Origin: Desulfothermus sp964427155
Lineage (GTDB): Bacteria > Desulfobacterota > Desulfovibrionia > Desulfovibrionales > Desulfothermaceae
Assembly: GCA_964427155.1 (NCBI GenBank)
Contig: CAYRSC010000024.1
Coordinates: 124,001 to 188,000 of the forward strand
Direction of reading: 5' to 3'
Length of the DNA stretch: 64,000 nt
Each line of letters begins with the position of its first letter. Positions within the stretch are counted from its first letter, which is position 1. Below the pieces are notes generated by a model. It was not told the DNA's origin. It searched no databases and was given only the letters and a program-made list of their open reading frames with translations. Shown piece after piece: positions 8,202 through 16,028 of this stretch. Both the position numbers and the translations under genes were made by a program.

Positions 8202-9578
8202 TTAAGAAGATAGCTCTCCTGGTCTAGGCAATTCCTCCAATTCCTTAAGAGATTTTTCAATCTCTTCCTCTGGCATAGAATAGTCAGAGAGTTTCCCCCC
8301 AAAATATGCCTCATAGGCCGCCATATCCACCAGTCCATGTCCGCTCCAGCTAAAGAGGATCACCTTCTCTTTTCCCTCTTCTCTGGCCATCTTGGCCTGT
8401 TGTATCACAGCGGCAATGGCGTGGTTGGTCTCAGGAGCAGGGATATATCCCTCACATCTCGCCCACATCACCCCTGCAGAGAAGGTCTCCATCTGGTGAA
8501 CAGAAAGAGGAGTAACAAGCCCCTCTCTCACCAGTTTACTCACAATGGGGGCCATACCATGATACCTTAGACCCCCAGCGTGGAGTGGTGCAGGCATAAA
8601 GTTATGCCCCAGGGTGTGCATTGGCAAAAGGGGTGTGGTCTTTGCCGTATCCCCAAAATCATAAAGATACGCTCCCCTGGTCATGGTGGGACATGATGCT
8701 GGCTCCACCGCCACTATCTCTATCTCCTTTCCGTGGATTTTATCTCTCACAAAAGGAAGGGCCAGCCCTGCGAAATTACTCCCTCCACCTGCACATCCAA
8801 TCACCACATCTGGATATTCTCCTATCATCTCCATCTGTTTATGGGCCTCCAGTCCAATAATGGTCTGGTGCAACAGTACGTGATTTAACACGCTTCCCAG
8901 GGCATATTTGGTCCCCTTCCCAGTAACAGCGGCTTCAACAGCCTCACTAATGGCAATCCCCAGGCTTCCAGGAGAATCAGGGTCTGACCTTAGTATCTCC
9001 CGCCCTGTCTTTGTCCTGTCACTGGGGCTGGGAATGCATCTCCCACCCCATGTCTCCATCATAATCCGGCGATAGGGTTTTTGATTATAGCTTATCCTCA
9101 CCATATAAACTTCGCACTCCAGCCCAAATAGAGAACAGGCAAAGGAAAGTGCACTCCCCCACTGTCCTGCCCCTGTCTCTGTACATATCTTCTTTGTGCC
9201 GGCAACCATGTTATAATAGGCCTGGGGGATAGCAGTATTTGGCTTATGACTCCCTGCTGGACTTACCCCCTCATGTTTATAATAAATCCTGGCAGGGGTA
9301 TCCAGGGCCACCTCAAGTGCCCTTGCACGATAGAGCGGAGAAGGACGCCAATACACATACCTCTCCAACACAGGCTCAGGGATGTCAATAAACCTCTCCT
9401 CACTCACCTCTTGCTCAATAAGGGTCATGGGAAAAATAGGAGCCAAATCCTCTGGAGAAATGGGTTTCCCTGTGGCAGGATGGAGTGGAGGGTCCATGGG
9501 ACTGGGAAGGTCCGCTAGGATATTATACCATTGACGGGGAATCTCAGAATCGGGCAACACCACCTTTTTTAACTCCAT
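8202..9578 (-). CDS. trpB2: Tryptophan synthase beta chain, TrpB2 type
   Basis: PLP enzyme condensing indole with serine (or O-phosphoserine) to tryptophan. 458 aa, longer than TrpB1 and with the TrpB2 N-terminal extension. The PLP lysine is K112 in AGSHKPNTA; the phosphate-binding glycine loop GCAGGGSNF is near residue 260. Start has AAGGAGAT just upstream. TrpB2 is usually encoded away from the trp operon and without TrpA, as here: neighbours are a Crp/Fnr regulator 16 bases upstream and the Cys-rich small protein downstream. It may act as an indole-salvage enzyme. TrpB2 is common in thermophiles and archaea. Confidence 0.92.
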   Translation of the reverse strand: MELKKVVLPDSEIPRQWYNILADLPSPMDPPLHPATGKPISPEDLAPIFPMTLIEQEVSEERFIDIPEPVLERYVYWRPSPLYRARALEVALDTPARIYYKHEGVSPAGSHKPNTAIPQAYYNMVAGTKKICTETGAGQWGSALSFACSLFGLECEVYMVRISYNQKPYRRIMMETWGGRCIPSPSDRTKTGREILRSDPDSPGSLGIAISEAVEAAVTGKGTKYALGSVLNHVLLHQTIIGLEAHKQMEMIGEYPDVVIGCAGGGSNFAGLALPFVRDKIHGKEIEIVAVEPASCPTMTRGAYLYDFGDTAKTTPLLPMHTLGHNFMPAPLHAGGLRYHGMAPIVSKLVREGLVTPLSVHQMETFSAGVMWARCEGYIPAPETNHAIAAVIQQAKMAREEGKEKVILFSWSGHGLVDMAAYEAYFGGKLSDYSMPEEEIEKSLKELEELPRPGELSS

Positions 9579-9594
9579 AACATCTCCTTTATCT

Positions 9595-10305
9595 CTAAGT
9601 ATTGTTATTGAAAACGTCCTTAGTGAGGCTAAAATTCCCTATGGCTATATCAGACAATAGTTCTTCATCCTCAATTACCATACGTCTCCCCTTTACCGAA
9701 AGAACGCCCTTTTGTTTTAGCTTCTTTATGGCGCGGGAGAGGGTCTCAGGAGTGGTACCCAGATACAGGGCAAGGTCCATCTTATTTATGGAAAGATATA
9801 CCTCCCGGCTACCTTGGCTCTTTGAGAGGAGGAGCAGATAGGTGGCAAGACGAGAGGGGACCTCTTTGAGACTAAGTTCCTCTATCTTGTGAACCAATTG
9901 CCTGAGCCGCTGGCTGAAAAGGGTAAAAAGTCCCAGGGAGAATCTAAAATTTTCCTTGATGAGTTCCTGAAATCTATCTCTTGGAAAGAAAAGAAGTTCA
10001 CAATCCCTTAAACACAGGGCATGTGCAGGATAGACTGGCTCTTCTCTTGAAAGTATTGCCTCAGCAAAGATATCCCCTGGACCTAAGAGATGAAGTATAT
10101 GTTCCCTCCCATTTAGATTCAGCTTAAAGACCTTTACCAGTCCCGATACTATCCCAAAAAAGCCCTTTCCCTCCTCTCCCTCTCCAAATATCACCTCGCC
10201 CCGAGAATATCTCCGCTTTGAGACTATCCCTGCCAGTTCTTCCAGGAGGGTGAGGTCCAAAAACTCAAATAGAGATATCTGTCTTAGGTCCTCAATTAAT
10301 GACAT
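9595..10305 (-). CDS. Crp/Fnr-family transcriptional regulator
   Basis: 236 aa. The N-terminal cyclic-nucleotide-like effector domain spans about residues 10-125 (block HLLGPGDIFAEAIL near 80), a dimer helix follows, and the winged helix-turn-helix is near 170-215 with recognition helix TPETLSRAIKKL, the E-x-x-S-R form typical for TTGAT-like targets. No Fnr-type N-terminal cysteine cluster is present, so it is not an oxygen-sensing Fe-S Fnr; cAMP, haem/NO or another ligand is possible. First gene of the minus group with trpB2 and divergent from the outer-membrane barrel at 10410. A cAMP source is encoded at 16029-18137, but a link is only a guess. Confidence 0.9.
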   Translation of the reverse strand: MSLIEDLRQISLFEFLDLTLLEELAGIVSKRRYSRGEVIFGEGEEGKGFFGIVSGLVKVFKLNLNGREHILHLLGPGDIFAEAILSREEPVYPAHALCLRDCELLFFPRDRFQELIKENFRFSLGLFTLFSQRLRQLVHKIEELSLKEVPSRLATYLLLLSKSQGSREVYLSINKMDLALYLGTTPETLSRAIKKLKQKGVLSVKGRRMVIEDEELLSDIAIGNFSLTKDVFNNNT

Positions 10306-10409
10306 GTTGACTTTATCCAGTTTTTAAAGCATCTTAACAGAGTAAAAGAAGAAAGGCAATGGTAGAAGAGACAGGGATTGAAATCAAAAATTATCATGGA
10401 GGTAATGGT

Positions 10410-11171
10410 ATGAAAAAGTCCCTTATAATTATCCTTCTCTTTCCTCTAGTTATGATCCTCTCTCACCAACCAGCATATGCCTTGGGCATAGAAGGCGCCG
10501 TGGGGGTGTGGAATCAGGACCCCAGGGGTTATATGTCATATAAGGGAGACTCCCTGTCTGTGGACAGAGAGCTCCACTATGACCAGGAGACCAAGGTAAT
10601 GGCCAGAATAAAGATAGACATGCCTCTATTTATCCCAAACATCTATCTTATGTATACCCCCATAAAATTTGAGGGGAGAGGGGAAAAGGCCACAAACTTC
10701 AAATTTGGAAGTGTTACATTTAGAGGTAATACCCCCTTTCAATCAGAAATAAGGCTTACCCACTACGATATAGCCCTCTACTATGGAATTCCCCTTGTAA
10801 AAACCGCCACTGCAGGGATGTTAAACATAGACCTTGGGCTGGATTGCAGGATATTAGATCTCAAGGCCTCTATAGATCAGCCATCCACCAATCTACACGA
10901 ATCAAAATCCATGACGGTCCCTATTCCCATGGGTTATATAGGGGTAGAGATAAATCCCCTTAAATATCTCCACCTGGAGGGAGAGGTTAGGGGAATAGGT
11001 TACAATGGAAACGGCTACTATGACCTCATAGGGAGGATAAAAATAATACCCTTTGGTCCTTTCTTTATCTCTGCAGGATATAGATATGAAAAGCTGAAGA
11101 TAGACCATTTAGATGTGGATAGTGACATAGAGGTAAAAGGTCCTTTTGTAGAGGTGGGATTCAGTTTCTAG
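10410..11171 (+). CDS. Outer-membrane beta-barrel protein (TIGR04219-like)
   Basis: 253 aa with a clear signal peptide, MKKSLIIILLFPLVMILSHQPAYA, given here as start and length rather than cut site: hydrophobic core residues 4-18, cleavage likely after AYA near 25. An in-frame ATG 51 bases upstream exists, but GGAGG lies seven bases before the ATG at 10410. The mature part alternates hydrophobic and polar residues, has aromatic girdles and ends in F (GFSF), the C-terminal signature for outer-membrane insertion. Layout resembles the small barrel family TIGR04219; function unknown. Divergent from the Crp/Fnr gene and convergent with murA, separated by a perfect hairpin. Confidence 0.82.
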   Translation: MKKSLIIILLFPLVMILSHQPAYALGIEGAVGVWNQDPRGYMSYKGDSLSVDRELHYDQETKVMARIKIDMPLFIPNIYLMYTPIKFEGRGEKATNFKFGSVTFRGNTPFQSEIRLTHYDIALYYGIPLVKTATAGMLNIDLGLDCRILDLKASIDQPSTNLHESKSMTVPIPMGYIGVEINPLKYLHLEGEVRGIGYNGNGYYDLIGRIKIIPFGPFFISAGYRYEKLKIDHLDVDSDIEVKGPFVEVGFSF

Positions 11172-11174
11172 TAA

Positions 11175-11199
11175 AATAGGGGGGAGCTTCCCCCCTATT
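11175..11199. terminator. Perfect hairpin between convergent genes
   Basis: AATAGGGGGG and CCCCCCTATT form a 10-bp perfect stem with a 5-base loop. On the minus strand it is followed by TTTTAC, so it can end murA transcription; on the plus strand the tail is less U-rich. The hairpin contains the murA stop codon. Confidence 0.75.
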
Positions 11200-12454
11200 C
11201 CTTCTCCCTCCATATCCTTGCTCCCACTCCAGATAGCTTTTTCTCCATACGCTCATATCCCCTATCCAGATGATAAACCCTCCTCACAATGGTGCGCCCT
11301 TCTGCGGCAAGACCTGCCAGGACCAGAGAGGCACTGGCACGGAGGTCTGAGGCCATCACAGGGGCCCCTTTTAATCTTGCCCCCCCTTTAATGACTGCAG
11401 TGTCTCCTGTTATCTTTATATCTGCCCCCAGTCTCATAAGCTCCAGGGCCTGCATAAAACGATTCTCAAATATGGTCTCTTTTATAAAACCCGATCCCGA
11501 GGAGATACACATAAGTGCCATGAACTGGGCCTGCATATCTGTTGGAAAACCTGGATATGGTTGGGTGGTTATATCCACACATTCAAGGGGGGAGGTGGCA
11601 TCTATAAATATATCCTTTTCTCCCACCTCTATATGGGCCCCCATCTCCCTGAGTTTCTCCAGGATTGCATCCATGGCCCATACAGGTGCATTTTTTACAG
11701 TGATCCTTCCACCGGAAATGGCCCCTGCCACCAGATAGGTCCCTGCCTCTATCCTGTCGGAAATAATGGAGTATATCCCCCCCTTCAACTCATCAACCCC
11801 CTCTATGGTGATCACGCTTGTGCCATGGCCCTGGATACGTGCCCCACAGGAGATGAGAAAATTGGCCAGGTCCACTATCTCTGGTTCTCTAGCGGCATTT
11901 TCCAATATAGTCTCACCCCGGGCCATAGATGCGGCCATTAAGAGGTTCTCCGTCCCCCCCACAGTGGGAAAATCAAAGGTAATCCGGGTCCCCTTTAGTC
12001 TGCTACACCTGGCAACAATGTATCCCTCTTCCAGTTCTATCTCTGCACCCATCTTTTTGAGACCCTTCAGGTGCAAATCCACAGGACGAAGCCCAATGGC
12101 ACAACCCCCAGGTAGTGCCACCTTTGCCCTCCCCTTTTTTGCGAGGAGTGGCCCCAAACACAATATAGATGCCCTCATGGTACGCACCAGATCATAAGGG
12201 GCATGGGTCTCAGCAAGCCCAGCGGGATATATCTCACATCTACCCTCTAACGGAGAAAAATTTACCTCACATCCCAGCACTTCCAGTAACCTACAGGTGG
12301 TTATTATATCTCTCAAATCTGGAACATTTAAAAGGGTCACCCCTTCAGACAACAAAAGCGAGGCAAACATAATGGGAAGGGCGGCATTTTTGGCACCTGA
12401 TATGCTGATTTCCCCACATAAGGGAACCCTTCCTTCAATCACCAGCCTATCCAT
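11195..12454 (-). CDS. murA: UDP-N-acetylglucosamine 1-carboxyvinyltransferase
   Basis: First committed step of peptidoglycan synthesis: transfer of enolpyruvate from PEP to UDP-GlcNAc in the cytoplasm. 419 aa, normal length. Catalytic residues are recognisable: K22 in SGAKNA and C118 in LPGGCAIGLRPVDLH (Cys115 in E. coli), so the protein should be fosfomycin-sensitive by family knowledge. Six-fold repeated alpha-beta units run through the length. Shine-Dalgarno GGGAGAGG precedes the ATG. It is separated from selB by a tRNA gene of opposite orientation, so it is likely transcribed on its own. Confidence 0.96.
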   Translation of the reverse strand: MDRLVIEGRVPLCGEISISGAKNAALPIMFASLLLSEGVTLLNVPDLRDIITTCRLLEVLGCEVNFSPLEGRCEIYPAGLAETHAPYDLVRTMRASILCLGPLLAKKGRAKVALPGGCAIGLRPVDLHLKGLKKMGAEIELEEGYIVARCSRLKGTRITFDFPTVGGTENLLMAASMARGETILENAAREPEIVDLANFLISCGARIQGHGTSVITIEGVDELKGGIYSIISDRIEAGTYLVAGAISGGRITVKNAPVWAMDAILEKLREMGAHIEVGEKDIFIDATSPLECVDITTQPYPGFPTDMQAQFMALMCISSGSGFIKETIFENRFMQALELMRLGADIKITGDTAVIKGGARLKGAPVMASDLRASASLVLAGLAAEGRTIVRRVYHLDRGYERMEKKLSGVGARIWREKE

Positions 12455-12460
12455 TTTTAC

Positions 12461-12489
12461 TTGACCTCTCCCTTATTTTTATTTAAAGA
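12461..12489 (+). promoter_or_regulatory. Candidate sigma-70 promoter for tRNA-His
   Basis: TTGACC at 12461-12466, 17-base spacer, TAAAGA at 12484-12489. This would start transcription about 8 bases before the mature tRNA 5' end, the usual distance for a stand-alone tRNA gene. The -10 is weak (3 of 6). Confidence 0.5.
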
Positions 12490-12503
12490 ATAGCCTCAGT
12501 TGC

Positions 12504-12577
12504 GGTGGGTGTAGCTCAGGTGGTAGAGCGCTTGGTTGTGGCCCAAGTGGTCGCAGGTTCAAGTCCTGTCACCCACC
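12504..12577 (+). tRNA. tRNA-His (anticodon GTG)
   Basis: Cloverleaf folds cleanly: acceptor stem 12505-12511 pairs with 12570-12576, D-loop AGCTCAGGTGGTAGAGC, anticodon loop TTGTGGC giving GTG, and T-loop TTCAAGT. The extra 5' G at 12504 (G-1) faces C73 at 12577, the identity element of bacterial tRNA-His. CCA is not encoded, so the tRNA depends on the CCA-adding enzyme (gene at 46866-47909). It lies antisense in a short gap between selB and murA. Confidence 0.95.
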
Positions 12578-12591
12578 CTTCTTTTATCTTC

Positions 12592-14505
12592 TTACCTCTT
12601 CCTGAGCCTTCTAACGTCCCCAATGCGAATAGTAAGTCTTTCTTTATCAAAATACTCCAGGAGAGGAATAGAATATTTCCTGGTAAGACCTGAAATCTCC
12701 TTAAAGTCCCGAGGAGACATCTCCTCTTTTTTCTCAAAATACCTCATCACAAGTTGCCTTAATTCATCAATGGCCCCCTTGTAAAAAAAGAGGCCATCCT
12801 TTACCTTTACAAGTTCACCCTGAGTGAGGAGAAGCCTTATAATGGAATCCACATCTCCACTGTTAAGTCCAAGCTCCTCCTGAACCTTCTTGAGTGAAGG
12901 GGGGGAAAACCTTCCCTCTTTATATATCTCAAGCACCCTCTTCTTTATCTCCTCCTGCCCCTTATCTAGAGACACCTTGTGTTCTGGTAACCTTAAAATA
13001 TCTTCCTCACAAAGTAGGATCCCCCGCCGCAGGGAAAGCTCCACCAGAAAGTGACTTAGCTTAGGAGAGAGATCCTTACCCCAGTGAGAAATAAGCTGAG
13101 CACGGGAGATCCCCTCAAGGAGTGGATGCCTTCTATGAAAATCCTTCACATTCTCTTTCAGCCCCTCCAGGAGTTTCTCCACCCATCTACCCAAAATATA
13201 TCGGCGTCTATCCCTATCAAACATATATACCTGTCTCTTTGAGAGCAGAAGTCCCATCTGCCTTTCTAACTCTCCAGAACGCACATTGGTCAACACATGA
13301 AGGGCACAAAGGTCAAGACCATTGACCCCTGCCCTCTCCAGGTGGAGCAAGATAAGGTCAGGAAGGGAAGAGCTGGATAATCTTCTAAGCATCTGGAGGT
13401 CAGATGAAAATCTCTTTATCTTGTGGGGTAGAGGAGAGAGGATCCGTCCTCCCCCAATGGTCCGTAGGGGAGAAAAGGAACGGATCACAAACCTGTCCCC
13501 ATATACTCCCACCATCTCCCTCTCAAACCTTATCTGGGCAAGGCCCTTTTCCCCGGGGTCAAGTCTATCCTTTTCAAGTAGATATATGCGGGCCAGTATC
13601 TCTGAAGTCCCATGATGTAGATGGACCTGACGTCGGTGTTGTATGGGACGAGGAGAGGAAGAGAGACATGTTATCTCCACATCCCATGACCTGGAAGGGA
13701 AAAGGGTACCAGGTCTGGCCACTGTATCACCCCTCTCAATCTCCTCCACCTCCACATTTGCCAGGTTTATGGCCGTTCGTCTCCCTGCTGGGGCCACTTC
13801 CACAGACTCCCCATGAACCTGTATATGCCTTACCTTGGAGGAGAGACCAGACGGATAGATGGTAACATCTTCTCCCACCCTCACCTCTCCAGAAACCAGG
13901 GTCCCTGTGATCACTGTACCATGTCCCTTCATGGTAAAAACCCTATCCACAGGGAGAACAAAGAGGTCTGAACCCCGTCTATGCTCTATGGTCTTAACCA
14001 TGGTATCCAGCGCATGAATAAGTGTGTCCAGTCCCTCTCCAGTGTGGGAAGACACAGGGATAACAGGGGCATTCCGCAAAAAGGTGGTTGAGAGAAAGGA
14101 TGTTACATCTTCTTTTGCCAGTTCCAACAGTTCCCCATCCACCATGTCTATCTTGGTAAGTGCCACCAGCCCATATTCTATCCCCAGAAGAGAACATATC
14201 TCTATATGTTCTACGGTCTGGGGCATTATACCCTCATCTGCCGCCACAGTAAGAAGCACAAAATCTATCCCACTGGCACCTGCCACCATGTTCTTTACAA
14301 ACCTTTCATGGCCTGGCACATCCACTATGGACAACCTCACCCCTGAGGGAAGATCCAGATAGGCAAAACCCAGCTCAATGGTAATACCCCGTTTCTTTTC
14401 ATCCTTCAGCCTATCACAGTCTATTCCAGTAAGGGCCTTTATCAGGGTGGTCTTACCATGGTCTATATGACCTGCCGTTCCCATGACTATTGGCATATAT
14501 CTCAT
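12592..14505 (-). CDS. selB: Selenocysteine-specific translation elongation factor SelB
   Basis: GTPase that brings Sec-tRNA(Sec) to in-frame UGA codons with a SECIS hairpin. 637 aa, full length. G1 is GTAGHIDHGKTT at the N-terminus, G3 DVPGHERFVKNM, G4 TKIDMV; EF-Tu-like domains II/III follow, and the C-terminal ~250 residues contain the winged-helix SECIS-binding repeats. Presence implies a selenoprotein-making organism, although I see no gene with an in-frame UGA in this window and selA/selC/selD are elsewhere. The stop is 15 bases from the tRNA-His 3' end on the other strand; the start follows the MscS-type channel gene by 18 bases. Confidence 0.95.
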   Translation of the reverse strand: MRYMPIVMGTAGHIDHGKTTLIKALTGIDCDRLKDEKKRGITIELGFAYLDLPSGVRLSIVDVPGHERFVKNMVAGASGIDFVLLTVAADEGIMPQTVEHIEICSLLGIEYGLVALTKIDMVDGELLELAKEDVTSFLSTTFLRNAPVIPVSSHTGEGLDTLIHALDTMVKTIEHRRGSDLFVLPVDRVFTMKGHGTVITGTLVSGEVRVGEDVTIYPSGLSSKVRHIQVHGESVEVAPAGRRTAINLANVEVEEIERGDTVARPGTLFPSRSWDVEITCLSSSPRPIQHRRQVHLHHGTSEILARIYLLEKDRLDPGEKGLAQIRFEREMVGVYGDRFVIRSFSPLRTIGGGRILSPLPHKIKRFSSDLQMLRRLSSSSLPDLILLHLERAGVNGLDLCALHVLTNVRSGELERQMGLLLSKRQVYMFDRDRRRYILGRWVEKLLEGLKENVKDFHRRHPLLEGISRAQLISHWGKDLSPKLSHFLVELSLRRGILLCEEDILRLPEHKVSLDKGQEEIKKRVLEIYKEGRFSPPSLKKVQEELGLNSGDVDSIIRLLLTQGELVKVKDGLFFYKGAIDELRQLVMRYFEKKEEMSPRDFKEISGLTRKYSIPLLEYFDKERLTIRIGDVRRLRKR

Positions 14506-14523
14506 TTCCTCCTATGTGCTTAT

Positions 14524-16023
14524 CTATTTAAATCCACACAGCCTCTTTAGATTTTCAAAAAGAGTGGTCTTCTCCTGGGAGTCTATCCCCTTCTGGGATC
14601 TTATCTCACGATAGACCCGCTCCTGAAACTTTTCATAGACCAGGTCCCTGAGGACCCTATCTTTTTCTAGCACCAGTTGAAACAACATCCTATCTATCTC
14701 CAACACCTTACCCCTATCCCTTGCAATAACACTGGCATTACGCCTTGTATCTGACAATAGGGCCACCTCCCCAAAGAAATCCCCCTTTCCCAGCACCGCC
14801 AGGACCTGTTCTTTCCTCACCACCTCAAAAGTACCACTTATTATAATATACATGGTGTTACCATATTCCCCCTCCCTTATTACCTCATCCCCCTCATTTA
14901 ATTCCAGGACATTCCCGTAGGTGGCCATGAACTCAAGCACATCCTCCCTCCCCTCCTGGAAGAGGTCATTTTCTCTAAGGGCCTCAATTATCTCACCCCT
15001 ATCAGGCTCCTGTTGAGGCTCTCTCATCACAAGGGTACGGATGGGAAATGGTATCTCAATCATATATTTCTTAAATTGATACCAGATGGAACTATAGACC
15101 TCATCTATTGCCATTCTTTTCAGATAATAACTTTTAACTCCAAATATTATCCGATATACAATAGCAGAATCCCCATATTCCTGTAAAAGTACAAGTTTTT
15201 CTCTATCCTGCAATACATATCTACTTTTATTCAATATCTCATATATGGCCCTTTTTACTTTTATAGGGGGCACATCATAACTAACACCAATACATATTTC
15301 TATTTCTATCTCTTTATTTGGCCTACTGTAATTTATAATATTGTCAGAAGATATAGTATTATTTGGAATAATTATATAAACTCCTAGAATAGTACGAATT
15401 TTAGTATATCTCCAATTTATCTCTTTAACCTCACCTACCATATCTCCTATCTTTATCCAATCTCCTAAAGCAAATGGTTTTTCTATTTGAATAACTATTC
15501 CAGACATTAAATTACCAATAGTATCTTTCATTGATAAACCAATAATAGCAGTCAAAATAGCAGAAGGTGTAAGAATTGTTATAAGATTTACATTAAATAC
15601 ATTCCTTAGAAAAACCATTATAAAAAATACAATTATAAATAGCTGAATAACATCAACAATAAGATGCGAAATACGTTTATGTTTTTTTGTAGCAAGATAA
15701 TCTCTTATGTAAATATTAATAACTGTTGTTCGTATAATTAGAAAAAGCAGAATAGTCTCAAAAACAAATAATAATTTTAATATCCAAAGTCCAGTAACCC
15801 TTGTTTTTATATATTCAACAAAAAGAAGTACAATAATAGAATTTACTGTCTTTGTTACATCACGAGAAAGATCAAATCTTCTCTTCAGTATCCCCACCAA
15901 TATCCTGATTATCAGAATACTGATTATAATAATGGCAATGAGGATTAAATCCTTTCTATGCTTAGATATAAGATTTATGAAAGAGATAATATCCAGGCTA
16001 AAAGAGGTAGAGGTACTATTCAT
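14524..16023 (-). CDS. Cyclic-nucleotide-gated MscS-family channel
   Basis: 499 aa. Transmembrane segments lie around residues 24-46, 60-76, 78-105, 120-140 and 145-165, then the MscS pore helix and beta domain (IGLSMKDTIGNLMSGI near 161, GDWIKIGDMVGEV near 187, IPNNTISSDNIINYSR near 219). A cNMP-binding domain occupies about 350-460 with the phosphate cassette GDFFGEVALLSDTRRNASV at 414-432; E419 and R428 are present, so nucleotide binding should work. This is the bCNG architecture. It follows an adenylate cyclase by only 5 bases. Composition is split: samples at 15361 and 15541 (pore part) count 22-25% GC, samples at 14701 and 14941 (cNMP part) 45-52%. The reading frame is intact. Confidence 0.88.
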   Translation of the reverse strand: MNSTSTSFSLDIISFINLISKHRKDLILIAIIIISILIIRILVGILKRRFDLSRDVTKTVNSIIVLLFVEYIKTRVTGLWILKLLFVFETILLFLIIRTTVINIYIRDYLATKKHKRISHLIVDVIQLFIIVFFIMVFLRNVFNVNLITILTPSAILTAIIGLSMKDTIGNLMSGIVIQIEKPFALGDWIKIGDMVGEVKEINWRYTKIRTILGVYIIIPNNTISSDNIINYSRPNKEIEIEICIGVSYDVPPIKVKRAIYEILNKSRYVLQDREKLVLLQEYGDSAIVYRIIFGVKSYYLKRMAIDEVYSSIWYQFKKYMIEIPFPIRTLVMREPQQEPDRGEIIEALRENDLFQEGREDVLEFMATYGNVLELNEGDEVIREGEYGNTMYIIISGTFEVVRKEQVLAVLGKGDFFGEVALLSDTRRNASVIARDRGKVLEIDRMLFQLVLEKDRVLRDLVYEKFQERVYREIRSQKGIDSQEKTTLFENLKRLCGFK

Positions 16024-16028
16024 GGGTC

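Noticed and set aside
9595..10305. Possibility that the Crp/Fnr protein is an oxygen-sensing Fnr
   Set aside because: No N-terminal cysteine cluster is present.
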